Notes: generated from the sequence alone by a model not told the origin. Shown: positions 42,724 through 54,057, counted from the first letter of the stretch. The stretch: 64,000 nt of DNA from Corylus avellana (GCF_901000735.1 NC_081550.1:13020877-13084876), one strand, 5' to 3'. Program-made: numbers and translations.

Positions 42724-43570
42724 TGATAAGCGCCGAATGTTGCACATTCAAGCCCCTTAATTTACATATATTAATTCCTTAGCATTATTATTTGTTTGAT
42801 TTTGTTTTGTTTTTGTGTTTCAGGTCTTATTTGAAAAACCATTGAAAATTGGACTTAAAAGGGCAAAAAGCTGAACATTCTGGATCTAGGATCGAGCGCA
42901 GCTACTCCTGAGCTCGAGTGCACTGCGCTGGAGTGTCTGCGGCCAGGGATCGAGCGCATGCCTGCGCTCGTGCGCATAACAGCTAGGTCGAGCGCACAAA
43001 ACCTCGGATCAAGCACACTCGGGCGTGTATTGCATGGCATCAATCCTTTTCCAGCGTGGATTTGGTTTTCAGTCTCCCAATTGGACTGGGAGACTGACCC
43101 CCGGTTTTCTGAAGGTTTCTAGGGTTTTTAGGGTTTTCCTAATCCCTATAAATAGGGCTCTAAATATTGTAAACAGACACACCGCTTTCTAGAGTTAAAA
43201 TTTCAATAAATTGTCTATGGAGCTTAGAAGATTATGAGTGGCTAAACCAATTGTGGGGTATTGATGTAACCCTTTCCAAACACAATGGTTTGATTGTATT
43301 TAATTTTTAGCTTTCAATTTATGCATGTTAATTGTATAACCCTGAGAATTGCTACAATTGATTCTTGTTCTTCATATTAATTGCAATTGTTCTTTAATTC
43401 TAATAAAATATTAGTAAAATTCTTATCTTGTCTTAGAAATTATTTTACTCTTATTGAACTCAAATCATTCTTATTTTCTGTGATTATAAGAATGATGATT
43501 ATACAATGGTTCTTAATTGGCATGCATTCAATAGGGTTAGATAGACCATACCTAGGAAAGATGGATCGTA
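42724..43570 (+). repeat. Athila 3' LTR, truncated
   Basis: It matches the first 850 bp of the 5' LTR from TGATAAGCGCCGAATG to GATGGATCGTACT, with few differences. It then switches abruptly to the antisense ORF of the Tat element (CCAACCATTCGACATAATTTG). The missing part includes the 3' end of the LTR. Confidence 0.9.
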
Positions 43571-44309
43571 CTCCAACCATTCGACATAATTTGATGAGGA
43601 GCTACACGGATATTGTGACGTCCCACATTGCTTGGGCATGGAAAAGATGATGTATTTATATGGAATATACTCTCTCTAAATGGTATGAGGCCTTTTGGGG
43701 GTAAACCCAATAATAAAACCGTGCGGGCTTGGCCCAAAGCGGACAATATCATACCACTTGGAGCAAGGGTGTTACATATAGTATCAGAGCTATAGCCCAG
43801 CCTGAGATGGGGGGAGCGTGCACAAGCCCATGAGGGTCGCTAGCGAGGACGCTAGGTCCTAAGAGGGGGTGATTGTGACGTCTCACATTGCCTGGGCATG
43901 GAAAAGATGATGTATTTATATGGAATCTACTCTCTCTAAATGGTATGAGGCCTTTTGGGGGTAAACCCAATAATAAAACCATGCGGGCTTGGCCCAAAGC
44001 GGACAATATCATACCACTTGGAGCAGGGGTGTTACAGATATAGCTCAGCAACTCACAGACTATCCTCGGGAATGGTAATTTGAAACCTATTCGGAACATT
44101 TCCATGTATAAGCACACCTCATTCTTATCAACATCGACCATAGCTCTAGTTCCTTCATTATCAAAGTGCAATTGTACTGAATCAGGAATGAAGCAGGTTC
44201 TACGAACTTCAGGCTCATCCTTATCTTTCAAATCTGCTTCCCACGCAGCTGGGTATGAATTACGTAATCCACTGGGATCAGCTTCGCCTTTGTGACCCAT
44301 TAAATACAA
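43571..44309 (-). pseudogene. Tat antisense ORF, N-terminal part (split by a TRIM)
   Basis: On the minus strand MYLMGHKGEADPSGLR (ATG at 44309) leads to EMFRIGFKLPFPRIVCELL, the conserved 'F..G..LP....L..LL' start of plant putative-transposon proteins. After the TRIM, ISVAPHQIMSNGW continues in frame (43608-43571), where the truncated Athila LTR breaks it. Removing both inserts joins this part to 33204-30424. It would be transcribed opposite to the LTR. Confidence 0.75.
43614..44036 (+). mobile_element. TRIM (423 bp) with intact LTRs and target duplication
   Basis: Two 163-bp LTRs (43614-43776 and 43874-44036) begin TGTGACGTCYCACATTGC and end GGGTGTTACA; they differ at only a handful of positions. 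The 97-bp interior starts with TATAGTATCAGAGCTATAGC, a primer site of the initiator-Met tRNA type, and ends with the purine tract AAGAGGGGGTGA. A perfect 5-bp GATAT flanks the element (43609-43613 and 44037-44041). It codes nothing and must be moved in trans. Confidence 0.95.
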
Positions 44310-44976
44310 AAGTTGAGGGACTAATGGCCGAGGAATGAGAGGGTAACCTTATTGCATTAGAAGGTGTGTGACACTCAAACGAAAGTGCCCAACAAATAGT
44401 TCAATTAAGGGAAGAAAGAAATCTAGGTATTTGAGTATTGGGCTATTAGGATAGACAAAGGGTTCAGCAGAAGGGATAGAATCAACCGTGGTTTAGAAAT
44501 ATACCACTCTCATAAAATAATACTGAGCATAATGATTTGAATGAAGGCGCGCTAGTTGTGAAAAAAGAGTTGCAGAGCTTAGAGGAACACAATAATGGCT
44601 TCTGTCGAGAAGAAATAACGAAGGCAAAAGGGTTTTAAAAGGCTTCGGGAAGACGAAGAATTAGCGGTGCATTTAAAACCCTAAAGACTAGGGTTCCTCG
44701 AGAAGGCGCGCCTTAAATTTGTACCATTGTGCAAAAATTGACACGTGGTTGCTGGATTTTCTAACTGCAGGAAGCTGGACACGTGGTTAAAACAGAGAAG
44801 GGAAATCGTTCATCACTCCAAATATTCCCTCTTGAATTTAAAAAATTCCAAAATTCAAATTATGAGTGCCAACTCACCTTATTTTCACCGAGGACATGGC
44901 CAGACTTTTGAAAGCCAACCCATTCTTGGAAACATGAAATTATCATAGTCTCTCAGACTAGGAAATTGGGGGTAAC
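44310..44976. other. Tat 3' region before the LTR (likely antisense ORF promoter)
   Basis: No open gene is visible. By position it should hold the promoter and 5' leader of the antisense ORF, which is inferred only. A GC-richer stretch at about 44600-44720 has AAGGCGCGCC-like words. It ends with the purine tract AAATTGGGGGTAAC, the polypurine site of the Tat element. Confidence 0.5.
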
Positions 44977-45547
44977 TGTTAGGTCATGGATCAGCCACAT
45001 TAAGCCCAACAAACAATTACTCGGCCCACCACAATACGAACTCGATTTCTTATACCCATTTACCAAGCTAAGCTCGGTAAATGATATTCAGCTTAAAGAT
45101 CGGTAAACCGAGGAATACTTGTCACTTAATCAAAGACTCGGTAAACCAAACAAGGTACACACTCCCGAAGAATACTTGGGAAACGTCATCTACTTATGTG
45201 GCGTTCTCCTATGATTCATTGGGTCAATATATGACACATAGATCCTCGGGAGAACCACTATGCCAGGTGGACAGCTACTATCTGATGCCTATAAAAGGAA
45301 GGTCCCATTTCAATTTTGAGTACTCTCTGCTAATCAGGCATTTTCAATTCTCTCTCACTTACAGTCTTTAAGTTCATACATTCTCCCTAACACAGTGACT
45401 GACTTAGGCATCGGAGCAATTTCCAGCCGGCAAAGACCAGCAGCTTTGATCCTATTCTCCGCTATTTTGTAGCAAGGTGATTCGCCGAACATTGCAACAC
45501 TCACAGGGTTCGTGCCACGTCACCACTCAGAAAACTGTGTATCAACA
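44977..45547 (+). repeat. Tat 3' LTR (571 bp)
   Basis: It starts TGTTAGGTCATGG and ends GTATCAACA, aligned along its length with the 5' LTR. It ends about 340 bp downstream of the stop codon of the MIP1-like gene, on the opposite strand. Confidence 0.95.
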
Positions 45548-45887
45548 TAAACTAATGTAATAAGTGAGAAAAGTAAACCCAGTACCTTTGTAAATCTGCA
45601 TTCTAGCAACAGGAGAAAACCTTGTCAAAACAGAAATTTTCAAATAACCCTAACCCAATTAAGCACCAAGCATGAAGAGTCATATAATGAATTCAAACGA
45701 AAAGAGATTGTTATATATACATAGAGAGAGACACACAAGTAAAAAGAAATTGCATGTTGGTGTACAGATCACATGATCACATCATCTCCAGCCACCTTAA
45801 TTAGCTCTAGAGTTTTTGAGGTCCCTTACATTACATAAAAAGGACCTGAATTTTTTTTTTTTTTTTTTAAATGGAGGGTAGCTCAGC
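45548..45887 (-). other. 3' flank of the MIP1 leucine-zipper/DUF547 gene
   Basis: This is the likely 3' untranslated region and terminator area of the minus-strand gene. It has an A run on the gene strand (T run near 45851-45868). No polyadenylation signal could be singled out. Confidence 0.5.
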
Positions 45888-48800
45888 CTAAATTGCCAGC
45901 AAATACTGGAATTCAAAGTCATATGGTATATTGTCAAGGACAGTAGATATCCTGGAGCCAGGGTTGTGGCCTCTGAAGCAATCCACCATTGCCTTCCTCA
46001 ATGACCCTGAAGTTGGTAGCTGCTGGCAAGCCCACTCCACAAATGAGTCTGTGTCTGCGGCAAAATCAAGCATGTTTTGAAGCAGCAGCTCTGGGAATGC
46101 TATTCTTTTCGTCCCACTCACTACTATTGAAGCTTGCAAATAGTCTAGCTTTGCTTTTTCCAACTCAACTGCTACGCCATCACCTGTGTATATTCTAACC
46201 TGCACATAATCCCAAATTATTAATTCATGATGATTGATGATGATCAATAAAGAGATTAATTGCTTAAATACTAACAGCAGGAGATGAGCGAGTTCCACAA
46301 GACAGAGCAAATATGACATTTGGATCCATTGACTCCAGTCCATAAAGTTTGCGAACCAGCACTTCTTTGTCATCCTTTTCCTCCTTGCGATAAACCTGTT
46401 AAATCACCAGCTAGCCCATAAGCTTAATCACTTAATCATTACTTTAACAAAACTTATACTAATAAAAATCGACTCTAATTATGATAAAATATAGCTAAGT
46501 TCACTTATATATATTCGCGTACCTCTTTCCTACTTGAAGATGCTGGCTTTCTCAAAATGAAATGCTCTATTGCTTGAGCATTTATTATATTACCTCCTAT
46601 GTTAAGGGTTGCCTGAATACACAAAATATATACTCATTATTTGTACGATTACAAGAGTTGTTGATTATTAGCTTGATCGTTTGGCCAGCATAGTTGCATA
46701 TATGCACGTACTTTTCTTTCTTTTTGCAACAAAATCAATGCAATTTGCTTTGGAAAGCAAGAGGAAGATGGGTTTTTACCTTGTTCATCAATGCAAGCAA
46801 TTTTTCAGGAGTAGCAGGCACCCCATACTGCAGAAATCCCTGAAACAGAAACCTAATCACTTTGAACACAATATAATTCTGTCTGATGAATTTGTAAGAT
46901 TACGTACGTGTACATATATATAAGATAAGATATAAAAGTAGAGAAATTAAGGATATGGCTTTTTCCGTAATATACATGCATGATACAAGCATTGTACATG
47001 TTGATCCAAAATGCTAATTTCTGTTGGTTTGTCAAGGATCTCAAGTCCACCGTCTGGAGATTGTTCATCAAAGCCCTGCGATCCACAAAGAAAAAAGGGA
47101 AAATCAAAACATGACTGCATTTATGCCGCCTACAATCATGTATGGCATTTATATTAGGCATGGAATCCAATAATAATTACAAAAATTTCAATTACCCCCC
47201 GGGAGTATAAGCGGGTTTGAAATTATAGTTTCGAATTTTAAAATCTTGCAAAGTCGGTATCTCATGTTTCAACCCCTTTTGTTTTCACGGTTTTTTTTAT
47301 TAAAATACCCAAAATGCCCCCCCACCCCCCACATTCTTTTAGAGAAATTTCAAAAAATCAAAAATAAAAAATGCCTTAGACTCACCCACAAGGCCACAAC
47401 TTAGCTGTCAGTTACTAGAATTTTGAATTTTCACTTTAAAAAAAAATAATAATAAAAATAAATTTAAAAAAAAAAAAAAAAACCAAAGGGCATTTTGGGT
47501 ATTTTAACAAAAAAATGGCGAAACTAAAAGGGCCAAGGTAAATACTGGGATACCAAAATTATAAAATTTTTAACTTCGAGGGAGTAAATAATGAGATTGC
47601 AAGATGGCTTATGATTTGGAGGAGGGCGTAATTGAAATTTCCCCTAATAATTAATTATGGCTTTTCTTTGTTGATGCATTTGTAGATAGGAAGGTACCTC
47701 AACTTTGCTAGCAAAGGAATAGAGGTAGGGCTTGAAATGGACTTGGAGTCGAGGGAGGTTGAGGTGAAGACAACCAAGTTCTTGTAAGGACCAATATCCC
47801 TGGGAATGGACTCTTCCATGTTGAATATACCATATGGGTCTTGCTGCCTCGACTCCTTTTGTAACAAAGGCTTTGACCCTGTCTCTGCCCTGAAGCTTCT
47901 TGTGCCAATCAAAGACCTGAATATTGGGCCTGACTTCTCCAATTCCATTGCTCTTGACGTTCTAAGCAGCCTCGTATATATGACATTCAAACATTTCATG
48001 ATGCTCTCAGATAGCTTGTTGGGTTGCCATTGCTGCTTCTCCTCATCTTCTGATGATTGTATTGCATTTGCTTGAGATTTTGGAGGGAGCTGCTCTAAAA
48101 TAGTTGGTGGATTACTACGTTCTTTTGGCTGACACAAATAAGTCATCATTTCGGAATTTGGAATTAGTCTTTTTATATACCACCAGAAAAAAAAAAGTGT
48201 GATAACAAAATCACAAAAGCACAGCAATGTTATTAATCAGATGGAACGGATAACTTGTGTTAAATCACTATTTGTCTTAAAAGTTTAAGCGAATAGAAAG
48301 AGATAAATTTAAGAAAAAGAAACTTCACTTAATTACCCCCTAAATTGTCACCCTTTCACAATGTCCCCTGAAGTTCAATTTCTCTCAATTTAGTGTATTG
48401 AACTTTTAATTTTTTTTCAATATCCCCTCTATGTTAGAATTTTCTTTTAAATCCCAACAAAATTCTCAAAATACTCAATTTTTAAAAAATAAAATAAAAT
48501 ATTAAAATTTTTTTGCAAAGATTGAGTGAGGCATGGGTATTTTTTGCAAATACCGTTAAATTCGGACCAGTGCCTTAATATTTGCAAATTGTTTTTCCTA
48601 AAACAAATGGGGGTATTCTGTTGGGATTTAATGAAAAATTCGAACAAATGGGAGACATTGAAAAAAAAATTTGAAGTTCGAAATTGAACTATAACAGGTG
48701 GTACATTGCAAAAATAATAACAATTGAGGATGATTAAGTGAAGTCTTTTCTAAATCTAATTATTTAATCAATACTTTAATAAGGTGTAGATACGTACTTT

Positions 48801-51128
48801 GGGTGATGGATGCCGCAGTTCTCTCAAGGGCGAGGATGGCTTCAGCAATATCCCACTTTTTCTTGGAGCCTTGTCCTGAAATATAGCAGGCTCTGCACGG
48901 AGATGATTTTCTTTGTGATAATGGTGAAATCCTGTTGAGTTTCCCAATTTGTGATCAGGTAGAGTGAAGTGGTGAAGATTGTAATCGCCTTTTATAGCTT
49001 TGCTTATGAAATGCAATGCTTTGGTGTCATGAAAGGCCATCATTTCATGGCCACCACCTTTATTGTTGATGGGGGTTGGGGAATAGTGATGAAGAGTTCC
49101 TTCATGTTGCCATTGCTTGGTGAGTTGCTGTTCGTGTTTCAAACTGTTTTGGAGTTGCCTTATTTGCCCTTCTAGTCGACTTATCTCATCGTCCACCATA
49201 GCTAACTCTGCTAACACCTCTTTCATCTGCATTATTTACATTATCAACTCCAATTGATTAATAAAAGTCGAGAGTTCTTGAGTGGAATGGAAAGAAGGTT
49301 TACCTTAGGAGGAAGGAAGTTAGGGATGGTGATTGCAGAAGCATCATGTTGATTATAGACATGCTCCAAAATCTCATGCATCTTTTCTTCTCGATTCAGC
49401 ATTTTTTGAAGTATAGAGACCTGTCATATGGAAATCTCAAATATAATGTCTGAGTAAGTCCATATTTTTTTGTTTTTTAGTTGAATAAGGAAAAATGATT
49501 ACAACGGAGGATTATTTCCATTCCTGATCCGAAAGAAAGAAATAGCGGAGGATTCTAAAACTAAAAAAGGAATGTGCACCTCAACAGTATATCCAAAACG
49601 AAATAAAACAATGCAGAAATACACAAAAATAGTAAGAAATGGGTCAAACAAGTGACTCAATCCTCTCAAAGGGCTGCACAAATTAAGCAGTTACAAAAGT
49701 AAAAAGGACACAGATTAAGGTGATCCTATCTAAATCCCCACATAGAAACAGCAACAACCATCAGAATGAGACTGGAGCGTTAAAAACACTGTCTAAGTCT
49801 GAATTAGAGACCAAAACAAAAAGATGCAAGTCTAATGTCCTAATAAACTAAACTTTGAGAAATAAATGATATTGCCTAAATGCTTTTGAGCATTCTAATG
49901 AAAGGTCTCTAGTGTGGCATCCTAACCTAATGAAAGCTCTTCTAGTAGGTGTTCAAAAAGTGAATTGATATATGGCATTGGGTACGCTAAATGGGCATAC
50001 TGGAATAGGTTTCATTTGTGAGGGACCATGAGGAATGTGTACAATTGCAGCTAAAAGCTTGACCAAATTGGCAAGCTTAGAACCTGTTGCGGCGGAGGCT
50101 TCGGCTGCTTTATATGTACATAGATAAGTTTAGTAAAGACTTGGAACTACGGAATATCATTGTGAAAGCTAGCGTGATGAGCTTTAACTAGTGAATGCTT
50201 TAAAATTTATGAGACGGGATTGGAGTAGTTATTAATTGACAAATAATACAGGATACATGGGTGCTCTTCTTTTTTTTTTTTTTTTTTTTTTTTTGTATCA
50301 AACTGCTTCATTAGACTAAAACAGTAAGGAACTTACAAAACAGCCCCCATTCAGGGGTAGAGAGGGGTGATCCTTGCCACTACAAATGGGGATAGAGAAG
50401 GGGGACGAAAATAATGTGAGAATGCAGCTCAAGATAACTCTTGTCGCGGCCCAATATGCCACATGTAGGGTGCAGAAATTTGCACTTCTGTGAATTTTCC
50501 TAGCCTTCCAAAGAGGAGAGGCTTGGAGAAGGGAAACAGAATTAGATATAATATGTTCAAAATGCCATTCTTGGACCATAAGATTTAGAAAAAGAAAAGG
50601 AAATATTGAGGGCCTATATATATATATATATATAGGATTTAGAAGACATATAACTTGAATTATAAGCGAGATATATAGAGTGCTTAACGTAGCATCATAC
50701 TTCAATGAATGGAAATCAACTATTTGAGGGCCTACAACTCTATTATATACATTAATGAATAAATAAATATTGCTTCATTTTTTTAGTACGTAATTATTTA
50801 ATTTGCAAAATCAATATTGCAAAATGAAATGATCACCTATGATCGTGCTTAATGAGGGTGGTGAAACTATTCAAACATGAAAATGCTTGGTTTCCAGTCA
50901 AGAACTAGAGATCAATTTTTGGCCCATACCTCTCTTTCAAGCTGCTTCATGTTTTGCTGCCCACTACTTGCAACCTTTTTCTTTCTCTGTAATTTTGGAA
51001 AAAAAAATTAAAAAGAAAAAAGAAAAAAGAAAGGGAATCAAAGGAAAATGCAAAGAGCATCCCCCCAGATGATGATTAATATGATGAAACAAGGAACTTA
51101 CAATACTAGTCTCCAATGGGGTCGCCAT
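45888..51128 (-). CDS. MIP1 leucine-zipper and DUF547 protein, ten exons
   Basis: Exons in gene order: 51102-51128, 50930-50986, 49304-49420, 48798-49226, 47698-48128, 46976-47075, 46780-46839, 46523-46612, 46276-46395, 45888-46199. All junctions are GT/AG, phases agree, and the sum is 1743 nt (580 aa plus stop). The N-terminus (about residues 10-100) is a basic coiled coil, the 'leucine-zipper of ternary complex factor MIP1' domain (KQLEREVSILQKMLNREEKM and EISRLEGQIRQLQNSLKHEQ). A His/Pro/Ser-rich linker follows. DUF547 spans about residues 355-490 (FWINMYNACIMHGFLQYGVP, NAQAIEHFILRKP, FALSCGTRSSPAVRIYTGD) and a conserved tail follows. The molecular role is not established. Introns hold transposon pieces, but no coding residue looks damaged. 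Confidence 0.93.
47180..47644. mobile_element. MITE in intron 5 (9-bp duplication)
   Basis: The ends AAATTTCAATTACCCCCC and GGGCGTAATTGAAATTTCCCC are inverted. TAATAATTA flanks both sides (47171-47179 and 47645-47653), a MULE-like 9-bp duplication. No coding content. Confidence 0.75.
48323..48755. mobile_element. MITE in intron 4
   Basis: The ends AAACTTCACTTAATTACCCC and GGATGATTAAGTGAAGTCTTT are inverted and follow the same 'aacttcactt' design as the MULE-type termini elsewhere in this window. No clear target duplication was found. Confidence 0.6.
49950..50240 (+). mobile_element. LINE RNase H relic in intron 2
   Basis: The plus strand reads NGHTGIGFICEG, then TIAAKSLTKLASLEPVAAEA, with stops, resembling the RNase H-like domain of plant LINEs (a 'G.V.RD..G....A.......P..AEA.A' pattern). 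The ends are not defined. It lies in the 1.5-kb intron between exons 2 and 3. Confidence 0.5.
50268..50610 (-). mobile_element. 5'-truncated LINE tail in intron 2 (minus)
   Basis: A 26-base T run (50268-50294) is the poly(A) tail of a minus-strand insertion. Read in that sense, WKARKIHRSANFCTLHVAYWAAT and SGKDHPSLP match W.ASKISR.AN..AHSVVKWAAS and SGKDPPL of the LINE at 1-1304. It inserted in the same orientation as the host gene. Confidence 0.7.
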
Positions 51129-53360
51129 TAATGAAACTTTACCAGACAGCAGCTTAGGCCTCCGCTGGCGTCAGGGAGAAACACTAAAACAGCATGGGAA
51201 GGGAAGGGAAGGTAAGAAGTAGCTTAATTGGACCCTAAGGAAGAGTGGCTGCTGAGCTGGTTGTTGTTGTTGTTGACGTTTGAATTGAAAAGGGAGAAGA
51301 AGATGAGAGGGAGCTTTCTGCAGATTCAGAGTGGTGAGGTTGGTTCAAGAACATCATGCACACAAAATAGAGCTTAGTGGGTTTGTCTTTGACGTAGCTT
51401 GCAATTCTCGTTTTTCAGACTTAGCGGTTATACCTTCTGTCCACAACTACTCTTTTCTAAGGATTTTCTTTATTTATTTATTTATACCATTTCTTTTTTT
51501 AATTCAAACAATTTATTACTTTACACCCTTTGTCCTACCTCCCAATTTAATCAAAACAAAATAATTAAAACCCAAATGCCAAAATTATATGCCAATTTCT
51601 GCTGCGTTTTATATCGGTTTCTATAATCTATGCATGCTTTCTTTAGATTAAAGTTTGACTGCTATATATGACTCCCTGCTACATCCTTACAATACTCCCA
51701 CCCACCAGGAAAAAAAATTCATATAGAATGGTCCACCTCATATAATTTTTAATGTGAATTTAAGGGTAAATTTAAAATTTTATAAAAGTTTTAGGGGTAA
51801 AAAGATTATTTCATCAATTTTAACGTTTATTTAATGTCAAACCCTACGGAAATAGGTAGATTGTATCAAATTAAATGTTGAAAGGGTAAAATTGAAAGTA
51901 TTTAAATTTTAGGAGTTTTCTCAAAACGCGTAAGAATTGAGAGATTCTTTTGAAATTTTCCATAAGAAAATTCATTAAAAGTCTTAAAATGCTCCCAAAG
52001 TTACTTGACTTGAGATCACCAATTGATCCTTGAGAGCCCCTACTATGAGGTCTTGGTGTAAACAAGCCCTTTTACAGCATCCGATCACCATGTAATACAT
52101 TATCAATTTAAGAAAAATACAAAAAATAAAGTAATATCAAACGCACCAAATCAAAATGAGAAAGAGAACAAAAACACTCGTGGCCGACAGACTCAGCTGT
52201 GGGTCTCGCTAGACCCACCGTGTATGGTGTGACCCACGGGTCTGGCCGGCCGTAACCCACCTCGAAACCCGTTTCTAATGCCTCTTCCGGCTAAGTCTGG
52301 CCAGTCGTGACCCGTCTCAAAACTCGTTCTTAATGCCTCAAAACTCGTTTTTAGATTTAAAATTAAAACCTAGAGGTAGAACTCTTAAAAAATTTTATAA
52401 CCTTAAAAGGCCGAAAAAAGTGACTCACGACGCCAAAGTAGATGACCCAACTAGATTTACTGGCGTGACGCAGCCGTGAAATTGGCCAGCGCCGTTTCTG
52501 CAGACCCACGGCCATCTCTTTTCTTCCTTCAGTGTATTTGGTTGTAGGTTAATTTTGTGTCCTTAAAAAGAACAACCCAGAAGTTGGATTTTCGACTGAA
52601 AATATGCTCCATAAGACACTACAACTGCTCATAACTCACGGTCCAAAAATCTGGTTTTTGAGCTCCATACTCGATTGGTCAGTACTCAAAATTCAAATAC
52701 CCAAAAATCAACCCACAAGTTTCTGTTCAAACTCAATCCAATCGGTATAAATTTCATAACATTCTTCCCCCCAAACGCCACTTCAAACTTGTAATTGGTA
52801 AACCTCTTCGAGGTGCTCAAACCACTTTCATTCTTCAATTCAAAATCAACCCACGAGTTTAAGTCAAATTCGACGAAAACAGAACAAACAACCAAAATCT
52901 GAAAATCACAACCCAAAACCCAGGATCATCTGGAGTTAAAATCAAGCTTATCATCACCCAATCACCCAATTTTTAATTTTATTTCTCAATGCAAAATCGA
53001 GCTTCAAATTCAATATCAATTCCCTCTCTTCCTCTGTTTCTGTTTGCATTCTTTTGTTTCTTTCCGTCTATTTTATCCTCTGCTTCTTAGTTCTTTCTTC
53101 TCTCTGTTTTATTTTAAAGGAAGGGGGTTATGACGCCAGCTTTGGGTGGGATTGTTAGAAGGATAAGGGGATTGAGCTGGTTTACTTGATTTGCGGTGGG
53201 GGTGGACTCAGACCTTAAGTTTCTGCCCTCTGGACAAGTTAATCAAGCCAACCAAGATTGACAAAAGCCATATGGAAGGAAGACCAAAAACCCTGACGGG
53301 CGGGGCAAGTTAGAAAGAAAAAAGTTGCCTGTCAACAAGACCCAGAGCCAAACTTTGCTC
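51129..53360. other. Intergenic region between two divergent genes
   Basis: The first few hundred bases should contain the 5' leader and promoter of the minus-strand MIP1-like gene. 51700-52070 resembles the AT-rich 'aggggtaaa/gtcaaa' MITE type. 52150-52520 is GC-richer, with repeated GGCCGGCCGTAACCCA/CCAGTCGTGACCCG-like words. No gene is recognised. Confidence 0.5.
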
Positions 53361-53368
53361 TATATTTA
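53361..53368 (+). promoter_or_regulatory. Putative TATA box of the kiwellin gene
   Basis: TATATTTA lies 46 bp before ATG 53407. Transcription would start at about 53390-53400, so ATG 53407 would be the first in-frame start in the message and ATG 53386 would be excluded. Confidence 0.5.
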
Positions 53369-53406
53369 CCATCAAAGAGTTCAAAGTGATCTTAAGTTGT
53401 TCCAAA

Positions 53407-54057
53407 ATGACAAACTTAATGCCGTTGGTTTCCCTTTCCCTCATCATCCTTCCATTTCTCACACACGCCATCTCCTCCTGCGATGGCCCCTGTACGACTC
53501 TCAATGACTGTGCCGGCCAGCTCATTTGCATCAATGGCAAGTGCAACGACGACCCTGATCTGGGTACTCACGAGTGCTCTGGCGGAGGAGGAGGAGGAGG
53601 AGGAGGCTCCTCACCTGATCCAACCAACTGCCCGCCCTCCACGAGTAACCCCTCGTGCGAAGGCCAATCCAACCCTCAGTACTGCTCGCCCCCGGTGACA
53701 TCCTCCACGCAAGCGCATCTCACATGGAACGATTTCAGCGAAGGTGGCGACGGCGGGGACCCATCGGAGTGCGACGAAAGGTACCACGAGAACACGGAGC
53801 TGGTGGTGGCGCTCTCGACAGGGTGGTATGATAAAGGGTCACGATGTGGGAAGATGATCAGGATTACGGCAAATAATGGGAAGAGTACGACGGCCAAGGT
53901 AGTGGACGAGTGTGACTCTGTGAATGGGTGTGACAAAGCGCACGCGTTTCAGCCACCATGTAGGAACAATATTGTAGATGGCTCCAGCGCTGTTTGGGAT
54001 GCCTTGGGGTTGGATCAGGATCTGGGTGACGTGGTTGTTACTTGGTCTATGGCCTAG
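53407..54057 (+). CDS. Kiwellin (ripening-related, secreted cysteine-rich protein)
   Basis: The protein has 216 aa in one exon. Residues 1 to about 22 form a signal peptide ([20 protein letters not shown]). The mature protein starts [20 protein letters not shown], the small Cys-rich N-terminal module (kissper region of kiwifruit kiwellin). A Gly9 linker from a GGA repeat (53580-53607) follows, then a second Cys-rich segment and the double-psi beta-barrel part ([76 protein letters not shown]), ending VVVTWSMA. Kiwellins are apoplastic; some bind and inhibit fungal effector enzymes. ATG 53386 is in frame upstream but is less likely given the TATA position. Length and cysteines fit the family. 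Confidence 0.95.
   Translation: MTNLMPLVSLSLIILPFLTHAISSCDGPCTTLNDCAGQLICINGKCNDDPDLGTHECSGGGGGGGGGSSPDPTNCPPSTSNPSCEGQSNPQYCSPPVTSSTQAHLTWNDFSEGGDGGDPSECDERYHENTELVVALSTGWYDKGSRCGKMIRITANNGKSTTAKVVDECDSVNGCDKAHAFQPPCRNNIVDGSSAVWDALGLDQDLGDVVVTWSMA

Larger units (their letters stand above)
33205..43570 (+). mobile_element. Athila-type Ty3/gypsy retrotransposon, 3' LTR truncated
   Basis: The element consists of a 5' LTR (33205-34492), TGGCGCC primer site, gag from 34937, protease, reverse transcriptase, RNase H and integrase to 40427, a 2.3-kb non-coding 3' region with a gap, a purine-rich tract and a partial 3' LTR (42724-43570). It is inserted in the antisense ORF of the Tat element. The last 440 bp or so of the 3' LTR and the right target duplication are missing. 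Stops and frameshifts disable all proteins. Confidence 0.9.
23209..45547 (+). mobile_element. Tat-lineage Ty3/gypsy retrotransposon (nested inserts)
   Basis: The LTRs are 23209-23773 and 44977-45547. Gag, protease, reverse transcriptase, RNase H, a second RNase H and integrase follow in that order on the plus strand to 29342. Next come a degenerate repeat array and a large antisense ORF. The dual RNase H and antisense 3' ORF place it in the Tat group. About 10.8 kb of the span is younger inserts (Athila and TRIM), leaving about 11.5 kb of its own. Many stops and frameshifts make it non-coding. The flanks GAAAT (GAAAC in unit A) and TAAAC may be the decayed target duplication. Confidence 0.9.

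Noticed and set aside
53386..53406. Upstream start for kiwellin (MILSCSK)
   Set aside because: It lies only about 18 bp after the TATA box, so it is probably not in the transcript; ATG 53407 gives a standard signal peptide.
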